Positions 52,355 to 62,519 of a stretch of DNA of 64,000 bases are shown piece by piece; within the stretch, counting starts at the first letter, position 1, and every line of letters begins with the position of its first letter. The notes beneath the pieces are model-generated. The model did not search any database. It was not told where the DNA came from and worked only from the letters and a program-made list of their open reading frames with translations. Both the position numbers and the translations under genes were made by a program. Source of the DNA: Ligula intestinalis. Its lineage: Eukaryota > Platyhelminthes > Cestoda > Diphyllobothriidea > Diphyllobothriidae. Where the stretch lies: NCBI GenBank assembly GCA_036362985.1, contig JAYGXS010000008.1, positions 17,324,006 through 17,388,005 of the forward strand. The letters are read 5' to 3'.

Positions 52355-52600
52355 TCGCTGGTTTTTCGAAACCATAGACCGAAATTCTGGGTTCGGTATG
52401 TGGATAACAATGGGCAAAGGCCAGAAGCAACCCTCAGGTGCCGAGTCATGAGACTTAATGATCCACTGCCAGGGCAGAAAATGGCTGGAGTCGTTTACCG
52501 GATCTACTGCGGTTGTGGACAAAGCAACCCCCAACTCAGTGACCGACTTTCACCGAGCTTGCAGTGCGCTGCGGCCGCAAGACATAGTTTACGCGATCAC
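52355..52600 (+). mobile_element. PLE fragment with an internal deletion joint
   Basis: RPKFWVRYVDNNGQRPEATLRC joins the RT catalytic box (YVDD, here YVDN) directly to the linker before the GIY-YIG domain. MRLNDPLPGQKMAGVVYRIYC follows. Hundreds of bases that normally separate these parts are missing. Confidence 0.65.
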
Positions 52601-53651
52601 GCATACCAACACCTTCACTTCCATATAGTAGCTCCTGTGGGTTGAATAGGGAAAGAGCAGGGGGAGGGGTGTCATCAGCAGTTGTGGTCTTACAAGGACA
52701 GCTGATTATGGCTTATCACTATATGCAGGACTCTGCCTGGACGCGCTGACTGCCTGCCAAGTGTACCTGCCGATCTCTTTCGTATGTACCGGAACAACCA
52801 ACTCTGCACCAAAAGTGTGTGGCAGACTGCCAACGATGCTAACCGATTTGTTTGTGTAACACCCGCTACCTCAATGCGACTTCGCAGGCAGCTGTTTACG
52901 ACTTGCTGACCTGAAGACCCCTGATCGACTTCTACGCGCGCGCACACGCGCATGCAAATAATCTCGGCCACTTCAGGCCCACTTCAGGCCCACTTGAACA
53001 CACCATTACTCGGCAAACGCAGCATGGGCCTCTATACGCGACATCTTCTCGGGCAATGCAATGCACCGATCGCAGAACACTTAATCTTGCTCCATAATTA
53101 TATCAAAGCAGCTGCCACCACTTTCTCAGGCCTGCCTGGGTGCAGTCAACACTAGCACTGGCTTCGCCAGTGGCCACTGCAGCTTAAGACGACGACTCAG
53201 GATTCCGTGCACAAAAAGCCCCCCATTCTGGTACCTTGTGTCTTTTACCTACGAATTGGGATTTGGCCTAGTGATTGTAGAAATCTGAGTGCAGCCAGTG
53301 CCACAAGTGAACTACCTCCCATCGCGAGAACACAAGACAGGACATCCATGGAAGCGGAAGCGTGCTCGAGTTCCTTTACTGCATGACTACAAAGTTGGCA
53401 GGGATCAGTAGGAAGTAGGCGCAACACCAGAATGCATTACCTCGTCCAGGTGAGCAGGATATCCTAGCACGAGGCTCTTATAGTATCTGCTTGATTTCCT
53501 TTTGACGGATCATACACCTCACTCACCAGCTACACAGTAGCTTATGCAACAACTACCTACAGTTATTGTCCTACTCTTGATTAGTCTTTCGGCTAACCAA
53601 CAGCTGCTGGCTGCTGGCCTGCATGTAACTGACGTAAATTATGGAATTGCC
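52601..53651. other. Unassigned intergenic sequence
   Basis: A CG/CA-rich GCGCGCGCACACGCGCATGC lies at about 52936. CACTTCAGGCC is tandemly duplicated at 52970..52990. No gene recognised. Confidence 0.3.
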
Positions 53652-53745
53652 TTATGTATCCATTCATTTCCTAGTCACTTTGTTACCAATAAGGAGTTAA
53701 GGGGTGTTCTCCCATCTTTCCCTTAATGCAACTGAATTGAACAGA
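53652..53745 (+). repeat. Degenerate CR1 3' end
   Basis: TTGTTACCAATAAGGAGTTAAGGGGTGTTCTCCCATCTTTCCCTTAATGCAACTGAA parallels the CR1 3' end at 54668..54724. Confidence 0.5.
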
Positions 53746-54164
53746 TACTTGCAGCGGAATCCGATTGAGGCTGCGCGGAACGTTACCAACAATCCTTAAC
53801 TTACCCATTTAACAGGACGCTAGTTCAAGGGCAACAGAAGCCAAACTTCCCGTCCACCCTTGAAGAAAGAGGAATTTAGACACAAAACGCATCGTAGTCA
53901 CCTTCAGGCGTAGTTTTGGGCATGTTTCAGATTTTTCAACTGTGAAGTTAAGGCATGTTGTAGCCGACGCCTCCACTGAAAGGTAAACTGTGTTCACATT
54001 TTCGTTTTCTTTCTTTCTCTCTCTATTGTTCTTGTTCTTCCCTTACACAACCTGCTCTAAATTGCTCATTTCCAGCTGTTTTCCTTTTTAGCGCCAGTCG
54101 ATATGTGTTGGCTCCGGAACGTTTACGAAAGAGCTTTCCCTGGTCCCACATGGCGGCTGGTGCG

Positions 54165-54732
54165 CTGCAATAGTTTTCTACCCGAGGGGACCTCATATTA
54201 ACGCTCCGTATTGTGAATAACCTGCATTGTTGTTTCGTTCCTGATGATTTCGTTGCCTAGGCTAACACGCCAACTTTGCGCGGGCATTCCCTTAAACTAC
54301 GCCCGGGCAAAGGAAGGATCGACGGAAGAAAATTTTCTTTGCCAACAGAATAGTTTCAGCGTGGAACGCTCTTCCAGAAGAGGTAGTCCTCTCCACTTGT
54401 GTCAATGCATTTAAGAGTAGACTGGACATGTATCAAGCGCAATTGCAATGAAGGTAAAAAAACTCCTTCATCAGATTACAATGAATCACTTTACAATGAA
54501 GAACATTGCTTATCACATACACTGCATCAAATCATACTACCCGCTATTTGTAAGTAGTCGTATATTTTCTGTATTTTCTGCCACATTTTTGTGAAGACTG
54601 CATTCCCGGAACATGTAATTGTCGTAAATTTTACATTTTTCTTTGTATCAACTTATTTCATATCATCCTGTTACCAACAGGGAGTTCAGAGGCATTCGTC
54701 TATCTTTCCCTCAATAAACTGATACTGATATA
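54165..54732 (+). mobile_element. CR1-like 3' fragment
   Basis: CGAGGGGACCTCATATTAACG, CGCGGGCATTCCCTTAAACTACGCCCGGGCAAAGG, GTGGAACGCTCTTCCAGAAGAGG and the tail CTTTCCCTCAATAAACTGATACTGATAT match the - strand element at 11.66..12.17 kb. The coding part is only the post-RT C-terminus and is shifted. Confidence 0.8.
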
Positions 54733-55114
54733 CAGATACCCGTCGGTGTAGTGTGCATACATAACCTCTTTTGTGCCACAGCGGGTGTATTTTGTATGTA
54801 ACTCGGCATTTACAACGTGTTCATCAGTTTTCATTTTGCTCAAGTCCTGATTCTGCTGTCTGGTTGGCTGCAGTCGAACATCAGACACAGAATGAACCTC
54901 GCTCGGGAAAAAAGCTTATTCTCTTGACCTTCCATCTGGAAATCACAGTTTCACTACTATAACTGTAGTCAGCTTTACTCAGGACAACGATTGCACGAAC
55001 TTGGTTTGCGAGTATGGCAGAGCTCCCAATCCCCGACTGCTGACTGATTTCTGACTTCCTTTCATTCAAGGGAGACCACTGGCACAGCTGCGAGCATTCA
55101 TGCGCATTTCTACG

Positions 55115-55561
55115 TGTTACAGGGATACGAGCGACAGTGCACCCAGGGCCTGTGACTAGCAGTGCACGCGAGTTGAGTCATGCGCGTAGAGAAACAACGT
55201 GCGCTAACGACCGATCACTTAGTTTGAGGAACTATCGATCAGCGTGCACAAGCGACGACCGCTCACGCAGTGTGCGAAAATATCAATCAGCGTGCATGCG
55301 TAACGAAAGCTCACACAGCGTCGGAAACTATCGACCAGCGTACATACGTGATGACCGCTCACTTAGCATGGCAAATTATCGATCAGCGTACAGGCAAGAA
55401 CACCTGTCGCACACCATAGACTAGAATGATTTTAGATGGAGCAAAACCTTATAAATACGCTGGAGTGGGCAATCTGGAAAATCCGCTGTCTCTGTGCTTT
55501 CCTGAATAAAGCCCTTGCCCCCAGAACCGGCTCTTTTCTGCCTGGTCCTCGGGACATAACA
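55115..55561 (+). mobile_element. Candidate LTR containing 48-bp tandem repeats
   Basis: 447 bp from TGTTAC to ATAACA, a 5-bp inverted TGTTA/TAACA terminus. TATAAATA at 55450..55457 and AATAAA at 55505..55510 resemble an LTR promoter and R region. Four 48-bp repeats sit upstream of the TATA, where LTR enhancers usually lie. No target duplication was found (TACG against CCTC) and no partner LTR. Confidence 0.45.
55206..55397 (+). repeat. Four 48-bp tandem repeats (16-codon period)
   Basis: Copies at 55206, 55254, 55302 and 55350. All four are open in one frame and read as diverged versions of a DRSLS--NYRSA unit. They lie in a 95-codon frame starting at 55137, which may be coincidental to enhancer-type repeats. 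Confidence 0.8.
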
Positions 55562-56473
55562 CCTCGGAAAGGGCAGCTGTCGGCAGAACGGTTTCAAGCC
55601 TGGCACGTAAGTAGGAAGGCATATTATTCACATGGCTAATTCTTATTTCTTATGTTTGGATACCTATTTGGACAGCTGCAAGGCTCCCTTTCAAATGGCT
55701 ACCACTCCCTGTCAGCCTGCATATTTCGTTGTAAATTTTAATTTCCATCATAAAAAGTGTGCGAGTGAGGAAACATGCCGATGTTTCAGTGTGATTCTCC
55801 TTTCGACTATCATCATATCACGTGGGCAGTCAGCCCCCAACCCCCTTCAATAACTGTTACTGCGGATATGATTTCGAACTTCTCTATGAAAATAAAAACA
55901 CGTACTCACAAAGTGTCAGTAGATGTTGAAATACGATCACATAACAGTTGACTGGTAGCAAAATATGCTGTATGTAGTTCGCTAATAGGCAAAGGGTTAG
56001 CTTGTGGGAAGACTATCCCGTCACCGCTAAGCGACCAAAAGGAGAAGATGACAGGAGAAAAAATAGAGCTGTTGGCTCTCGCACGAGTTGCTATACAGGC
56101 GACGAATCTGGCTTAAGAGAGGTGGGGCTTACTAAGGATGCCCTTTTGGCAAACAGACGTATCTGTGTAGGTCAATGAGCAGTTGCCCGGGGCAACTTGC
56201 GCGTGCCTTCACAGCCGTCTCGGAAGAAGAAGACGATAAAGTTAGATACTGAGATATTGGTTAGGGGAAGGCCGGATGAGGGCAGGTGGTCTAGTCCATT
56301 GTTTGAAGAGGGACGCGCGGGCTGGCCGCTTATCCATCCTCTCTCTCCTGGGTAAGTGCCGCCGCAGGGAGCACAGGGATTATAGCTGAGGTAGAAAACA
56401 GGACATTCAGTGCTAGGTGGATCCGCCTGTCCCTCTTCTGTGCGATCGTTTGGTCCTCAGGGGTAATACTTGC
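55562..56473. other. 3' flank of the - strand gene
   Basis: No AATAAA was recognised on the - strand close to the stop. No other feature seen. Confidence 0.3.
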
Positions 56474-57033
56474 TCACATTCGAGGTAGGAAATCGTCGAT
56501 GGCAGTGTCAGTGGCGTTGGTGAGGGCAGCCGCATAGCCGAAGGGGTCAGGTGTGGCACCCGTGGCTGGCTCTATTGCGGAGCGGATTATGTAGGTCAGC
56601 ACCAGGCCGAGAATGGTGAGGACAGCCACGAGGGTGACGATGCGCGCCAGCCGGTGGTTTTCAATGAGGTTGGAGTACTCGTTGGCCCTGGGCTGCCGAC
56701 AACAGGCACAGCAGATCAGGTCTAGCACGATGAAGCGTTCAACGGGTCGGATTTGGTCCTCCCGGAAGGCGGAGGTGTAGGGAAGGGAGAGATTGGGCAG
56801 AGTAGAGGTAGAACGCCCGAGAGGCAGGGCTGAAGAGAGTCGGTTGAGGCGTTGGGCCGGCACGCCTGGACCGTTCAAATCCACGGTGGCGGCGGCTCGC
56901 TGGATGCTGCCATTGGGGAGGCTGGAGTTGCGACGCGCGTCTAGACGCTGGACGAAAGGCAGCTTGGAGGACAGCGAGGACTGGGACGGCTGCTGATTTT
57001 CTCCAGCCTTCGCACCGAATTTGGATAGACTGC
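56474..57033 (-). CDS. Gene 2 terminal exon: C-terminal membrane anchor, unknown protein
   Basis: 560 nt; completes a Gly codon, then 184 codons and TGA (56476..56474). After a Ser/Arg-rich region (NSSLPNGSIQRAAATVDLNG) comes VERFIVLDLICCACC, with four cysteines that could be acylated. One hydrophobic helix (IVTLVAVLTILGLVLTYII, about 56641..56585) and a 36-residue tail follow. This suggests a single-pass or tail-anchored membrane protein. The acceptor CTGTACTGGACCCAG is acceptable but has a weak pyrimidine tract; the frame joins exactly to the 58350..58719 exon. Family not recognised. Confidence 0.5.
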
Positions 57034-57248
57034 CTGGGTCCAGTACAGTCGAACCCCACTTTCGATTACCTTTGGCGCAAGACAAAATGGCATGTAGGGT
57101 TTAGAATGTCCAGCAATATATTTGAGGGTAGATCTAAATTCTGACGTAAAATTCTTGGATTCTATACTGGCCGGAAAAGGTTCAAGCCATACTAAGTACA
57201 ACTGAAAAAGATGAAGTTAGATAGAAGGAAAAGAAAGCATTACTGTTT

Positions 57249-57297
<49 letters not shown>

Positions 57298-57307
57298 NNN
57301 NNNNNNN

Positions 57308-57347
<40 letters not shown>

Positions 57348-57370
57348 GCTCCAACTACTACTACTACTAC
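57249..57370. repeat. (TAC)n microsatellite with 10-N gap
   Basis: An almost pure ACT/TAC run interrupted by ten N (57298..57307), an assembly gap of unknown true length. It lies inside the gene 2 intron 57034..58349. Confidence 0.95.
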
Positions 57371-57429
57371 TTCTCATACTACTGGCGTAACCCATATGAA
57401 AGCAATTAACCAGACGACTACACATTATA

Positions 57430-58245
57430 CTATTAATTGATGAGCGCTCACCGGTCGGGCGTGAGACTCACTCGTTCCGTTCTGCTTTGGCGTATGGCTG
57501 ACAGATAATGGATAGTAAGTCAGCAATGATCATTCCAGAGTTCCTTGTCCTTATTAGTAGAGTAAATCCGTATCTAGTACTACACGCTGTGCGATTGCTG
57601 TCGGGAGTCACGTAGCCAAAGTCCAGTGTAATTCTGCCTATTATATATACTAGGCGTTGAGCGGCTGATGGAAAAAGACGAAAGCGCGCCCCAAGACACA
57701 ACGGACCGAGTAAGTTCCTTAGTCGATTAGTGAGCTCCTGCCTACCATTGTGCATATTCCTGATCGATACCCGTAGGGCAACTAGGCCGTGGCACAGTGC
57801 TTAGAGCGTTGGATTTCTAACTAACAAGGTCGCGGACTCAAACCTCAGATGTCGCAATACTTGGGGTTGGGTATGACTAGCTGATGACGGCTAATGAGCT
57901 GGAAATAGCAATTCTAGTCAACCTTGTCCTTGTTGATAATGTCTTTCTAATAGAATATGCAAGCCATTGAGTGACTGTTGGCGGGATTCGAGAGGGGAAG
58001 CCCCAAGGCATAACGGAAAGAGTGAGTTCCGTAACCGATTGGTTAGCGCCTGTTTACCAGTGCGTACATTCTCAATCGAAACCGGCAAGGGAACTAGCCC
58101 GTGGCGCCGCGGTTAGAGCATTGGACAGGGTCGCGGGTTCAATCTTTGAGGGTTGCTGCCTCTGGGACGGGTTATGGCTAGCTGGTGATGGCTGAGGAGT
58201 CAGTAGTGACCCTTCTAATTTATCTTATTCTTGTTGAAAATGTTC
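57430..58245 (+). repeat. Tandem array of hammerhead SINE units
   Basis: Three successive units share GTATG-CTAGCTGATGACGGCTAATGAGC-type ends, with ribozyme cores at 57502, 57881 and 58182 (spacing 379 and 301 bp). Each unit also has a linker (GGCATAACGGAAAGAGTGAGTTCCGTAACC) and a tRNA-like head with box A (GCGGTTAGAGC) and box B (GCGGGTTCAA). Schistosome Sm-alpha is a Pol III-type SINE of similar size with a hammerhead. Homology by descent is inferred. Confidence 0.7.
57874..57920 (+). ncRNA. Hammerhead ribozyme in SINE unit
   Basis: Stem I TGACTAG/CTAGTCA (57874..57880 with 57914..57920), core CTGATGA (57881..57887), stem II CGGCT-AATG-AGCTG (5 bp including one G-T), GAAA (57902..57905), and a 2-bp stem III with tetraloop AGCA. 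H17 is T57913. Predicted cleavage is between 57913 and 57914. All invariant core bases are present, so self-cleavage is plausible. Copies at 57502 and 58182 are mutated in the core. Confidence 0.7.
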
Positions 58246-58349
58246 ACCTGCCTATCAATAATATCAGTAATACTAACAAAAGTGACAATACCAAGGTTTT
58301 CGCTCCACCCTTATAAAGCACTTCTTCCTGATTTTGAGGGCTTACTCAC

Positions 58350-58719
58350 CAGTTGCTGTCAGCGGCCGATCCTCGAAGATGGTGCCCTTCCGCAGAACTG
58401 GTGGCTTTTGAATCTTCCGACGTCCCTCAAAGATGCAGGCGAGGGTCCTGCGCGGCTGTTGCAACATGCTTGGCTGACTGATGCTGCTGTGGGTTTGCGC
58501 CGCGACAATTACTCTCATCTGCTCGGGATTGACAGAAGCCTCCATCTTCGAAGTACTTGCCAGCGCACCAAGGAGCTTCTGATGTCCACTGTCACCGACC
58601 GTCATCTTGTTGGACGTAGGGTTGGGTTTGCCTGTCGCGACGACGGTTGTCGCCGTTGAGGACGGGTCAGGCGAAGTAACCGTTTCCACACTGGTGTCAG
58701 CTGCTGTGGCGGGAGCAGG
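58350..58719 (-). CDS. Gene 2 internal exon: Ser/Thr/Pro-rich segment
   Basis: 370 nt (123 codons plus one base), phase 0 in and phase 1 out. The acceptor TGTTTTTTCAACAG is strong and the donor GTGAGT is consensus. It encodes a low-complexity Ser/Thr/Pro region (TSVETVTSPDPSSTATT), then HQKLLGALASTSK and a basic RRKIQKPPVLRKGTIFEDR segment, perhaps cytosolic. No known domain recognised. It joins in frame to 57033..56474 across a 1316-bp intron. Confidence 0.55.
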
Positions 58720-59111
58720 CTGTTGAAAAAACACATTGGGACGTTAAGAACCGCTGGGGTAATTATACGTGCCCCGGTTGTTCCACGAGTGCCTGAATGC
58801 GAATTAATACCACACAAACCCCAGACAAGAGTTGGTTGTAAAACAATGCTACTCACAATTTGTAAATACTATTGTGATAGTGAAGATTTGTAAGCATGCG
58901 TGTATAAACGCATATGAAGCACCGCCATATAAACAAAAGGAGTCTTTAAAGACATTGCCTACCACTCTCACCAAATAAACTGAAAACTGAGGGTGCTGCT
59001 ACTGGAGGACTGGTTATATTTTTACTGTTATGCTAGCTCTTCCGCCAGGGATTATTAGCAGAGAGCACACCTAAAAGAGTGCGGGCCCAACCACCCTGGT
59101 TGCTAAGTTAT
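58720..59111. other. Gene 2 intron, unassigned
   Basis: No feature recognised. Confidence 0.3.
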
Positions 59112-59270
59112 CCTAGCGAAGCGGTTAGAGCACTGACGTTCTAGTCAACAAGTTGCTGTTACGACCTTCGGGTGTCGCAACACCTGGGGCTGTGAATGAC
59201 TGGTGGATGGTGGCTAATGAGCCAGAAGTAACCATTCTAGTCTCCTTCCTGTTTGTTGGTAAGGTCGTAT
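59112..59270 (+). repeat. Hammerhead SINE, decayed copy
   Basis: GCGAAGCGGTTAGAGCACTGACGTTCTAGTC (tRNA-like head), TGTCGCAACACCTGGGG, then TGGCTAATGAGCCAGAAG and CATTCTAGTCTCC. Stem II pairs (TGGCT/AGCCA) but the CTGATGA core and GAAA are lost. Confidence 0.65.
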
Positions 59271-60589
59271 ATGTTTGTATAAATCGTGCACTCCTTTACC
59301 CAAAAAAATAACTTCCACGGCTATATAGAATCATTGCGACAGAGACTTTGGAAGTTGTTTCAAACCCGTATGCGTCACCAGTCAGTTACAGCACAACCAA
59401 ACTTCGGAAAAAAGCTGGACTTAAAATCGCGTTCTCCGGCTGCTCAGCCTAACGTGGAGTGCATCGCCAGTGAGCCACTGCATTGCGCCCTCTCGGTTGC
59501 TATCAAGAACATTTCATACACTGATTAACGTTCCTTTAAGATGCTGACAGGAATTAAATGTCACATAAAACACACTGTGATTTCTGAAAGAAAAGAATAC
59601 CATTCGAGTCGACCGGAGGGTCGGGTGAACAGAGGGTGATCAGCCACTTATTCAAAAGAACATTGAAGTAGAATTTTGCTTATGTTAGTAGACTATCACC
59701 TGGGGGAAAATGCGCAGTCGATAGGAGGGCAGAAATTCATTGACCAATTGCAATAAAGAAGGATTGACATCTAATACGTGACCCACCGTCAATCCGAATT
59801 AGAAAACTGGATGGACTACTCGAGAAAATGTACCCTTAAGTTTCGTATGTCACATATCAAGGCATGGGAATAGAAACCCCCCGGTAACACGGGTGACCGC
59901 GCAAAAAAATTCGAGACAGGGTAACTACTCTCTTTTACTAACCCTACCTCTAGCACTTACCTTCGTCCCAACCGTATATGCAACCCTGAACTCTGACCTA
60001 ACTGCTCTTAAATATAGCACAAGGTTACCTATGCTTCTGCTCTATCAGTAGCGCACCAAAGGTACTTTATGCTGTTAAATGAGACCTGTTCCATCTATGC
60101 AGAGGTGAACGAAATGAGCTTTATGTCAGTTTATTTCCAGGCACGCTGCTCCACACTCCTGCTCGAGACAGTCCGCTAACGTCATCGTCATCAGTGCAAA
60201 CGCTCGCTCTTATCTCTCGGCCTGCATTACGCGGCTAATCGACTTGGGGCCATCCACCATTTAGCATAGGCCAATCAACGTTCCTCATTCACTGATTGGT
60301 TGCAGACAACAAATACGCCAACGAACATGCAGGGCCGAGTAAAATAACGGACACTGACTGACACAACTGGCCTGGGGACACAGTTATCAGCTAGGACCGA
60401 ACGGAGCCCCTTGTAAAGCTCCTTTCTCACAGTGAAAGGGTGGTCCAACCTACTCTGTCCTCCCTGCCTCCTGATTCAGGAAACCTTATTTTTATTGACA
60501 CTAAAACTTCGACAGATGAACATGCAGTACTGTCTTCGTGAAGCTCCTGAATATTAATCAATCGAGGTATAATTTGGTTAAATTTTCAC
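59271..60589. other. Unassigned sequence
   Basis: An open frame at 59286..59528 has no domain or clear splice sites. No repeats recognised. Confidence 0.3.
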
Positions 60590-60845
60590 AACAGGAGAAT
60601 CAAGGCAGAATGGGATGAGTGATTCCCGTAACCAATCAGTGCACCAATGTTAATATTCCAGATCGAAACTAGCAAGACAACGACCCGTGACTGAATGGAT
60701 TAGAGCAGTCAGCATCTAATTTACAGGTAATGGGCGCTAGCTTCGAGTGTTGCACCACCTGGGGTTGGGTATGGCTGGCTGATCATGGCTAAAAAAGCCA
60801 GGATTGGCTATTTACGTATCCATTGTCTTTGTCCGTAATGCTCAT
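60590..60845 (+). repeat. Hammerhead SINE, decayed copy with linker
   Basis: GGCAGAATGGGATGAGTGATTCCCGTAACC (linker), GGATTAGAGCAGTCAGCATCTAA (head), CACCTGGGGTTGGGTATGGCTGGCTGATCATGGCTAAAAAAGCCAGG. Stem II pairs, but CTGATCA and GGAT replace the catalytic bases. Confidence 0.65.
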
Positions 60846-61417
60846 TTACCTATGCTAACTTCTGTTGTGTTCAGTCAGTCATTCAGCCTTTTTCAGACTT
60901 CACACCGTTATGCTTTATATAATCGGAGTAGAAAACGGAGGTAGTCGCCACACACCTAATCGGAGCCGGCCAACCTTTTATACCTTTCCAGAAAACACGT
61001 GTACACTTCTCAGAACAACGCGTTACATCCACTGCCAATGTCCACGACCTGATTTCCGGAGAGGTGGCAATAGCGGCTGAAAACGTGCCGGCCGGCACAT
61101 GAAAGTGGCTAAGTGCAGGCCACCTAGAGGGTTACCTTCATCTATCGCCACGCTGTCCACGTGAAAGTAAGAGCGGCACCGGAGAGAGGATATGTAAACT
61201 AGTACGCATATACTTCAAAGCCAACTCGGATTCTGTTACTGCCTATGCACCAAATAATGTTCCTTCCGACTCAGCTAAGAGGGTGTTTGAGAGTTCCCAG
61301 AACCTGAATAAAGTAAACAAGCACGGCAAATTGCCTTCCTACCTTCCTCTCGACAGGTCGATGGTAACAGTTCTGACAGCAATCACATTTCTTCATCGAC
61401 TACTTTCTAGGACTCAC
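60846..61417. other. Unassigned sequence
   Basis: Overlapping open frames on both strands at 60.87..61.10 kb; no domain recognised. Confidence 0.3.
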
Positions 61418-61449
61418 ATATTCGTTGATGTTGGCAGGTTCGACGTCAT
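61418..61449 (-). CDS. Gene 2 candidate 32-nt micro-exon
   Basis: Acceptor CTCCTCCTGGTGTAG and donor GTGAGT frame 32 nt encoding (D)DVEPANINEY. It enters in phase 1 and leaves in phase 0, matching the phase-0 start of the 58719 exon and the phase-1 end of the 62.5 kb candidate. Plausible, but such short matches can arise by chance. Confidence 0.3.
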
Positions 61450-62470
61450 CTACACCAGGAGGAGCGCAGGAAAGGTGAATTACACCTGACTTAGTGATAG
61501 TAGACATGCGCACTCTCTTCCTTCTCATCCACCTAGACAGAGTCAAGAAGACCGAAGACAAGAGGGGCACAGGTGGCTGGCACAGCGTAAACCTGCACCT
61601 AGGTGTACTATCATATTCCCCATGTGTGTATAATGAGTGAACCTCCTCACTAAGCCTGCTATGCCTTGTCCTGGCTCCGGGGTTGATCCAGCGCATTTAC
61701 CTTGTGACCCGTTGTGGAGCAGTCTCATCCTTCCTCCCAAAGGTGTAAGAAATGATAAAAATCGCGATGGTCGGAAACGGACGTGGGTGTAATGTCTACA
61801 TGGCTCGTTTGCGCCTGCAATGGGTCAATCTGTTCCCTTATGCCACACCTACCAACTTTCGATGACAGCGCTCGGATAGCACCATAAGAAACGAATTAAG
61901 TCGCAGTCCTTAAGGTCTGACTCTCATTCCCACGTAGAAGGGAATACACTTCTGGCTTTGTCAGGGCTCGGCTTAACTGCACGCCAACCTGAAAAGTTTT
62001 CCCCACGCCAGACCACCGGTCCGCCTACACAGAGTGCACGTGATGACGCGCACAACTGCGGCCAAGAGCAGGACTCTACCACGCCAACTGCATGAGTCAA
62101 AAAGCCAATGAAGTCACTCCTTACTTGTGACCACAATCTCATTGGCCCAATCTTGTACGATATTGCTTACCTTAAGTACAATGTACTAGATATTCTATAA
62201 GACTTCTAACTTTGCGCTCTCCTTGTCGTGTTCTTCCTTGGGGGCTCACACAAGGCGTAGTTAGACGGCGGTATCGCAGCTTTGGCCATATTTACAGCAA
62301 GCTACAAGAAAGCTTGTGCATCTAGGATTAAAGTCTAAGTTGGATGATATGGATATCTTTCCCGTAAGTCTGTCCAAAAGTATTTGCTAAAAATGTGTAT
62401 GCCGTCCAGTGCAATCCATCGTTCCTAGCAGAAGCAATTTTCCCGGCCGTCCAACCGGGTGCGACCCCAC
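61450..62470. other. Candidate gene 2 intron
   Basis: No repeats or exons recognised. An open frame at 62142..61924 (-) has no support. Confidence 0.25.
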
Positions 62471-62519
62471 CGGAGTAGTTGCTCAGCGTTGAGAATACGC
62501 TGCCATCGGCCACCCGTTT
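62471..62519 (-). CDS. Gene 2 candidate exon, 49 nt
   Basis: The acceptor TTTTTACTCCCCCAAG is strong and the donor GTGGGG is weak. Encodes KRVADGSVFSTLSNYS plus one base, phase 0 to 1, compatible with the 61.4 kb exon. Reading on without splicing gives a further open stretch to TAA at 62328, so a terminal exon of another gene is the alternative. Confidence 0.3.

Noticed and set aside
55206..55397. CRISPR-like array
   Set aside because: Repeats are contiguous without spacers, and the window is clearly eukaryotic.
55137..55424. Repeat-peptide gene
   Set aside because: The frame is explained by four 48-bp repeats inside an LTR-like block; there is no clear gene context. Kept as a finding, not as a CDS.
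56941..57201. 86-codon alternative frame opposite the gene 2 exon
   Set aside because: It overlaps the gene 2 terminal exon in another frame and lacks compatible splice signals.
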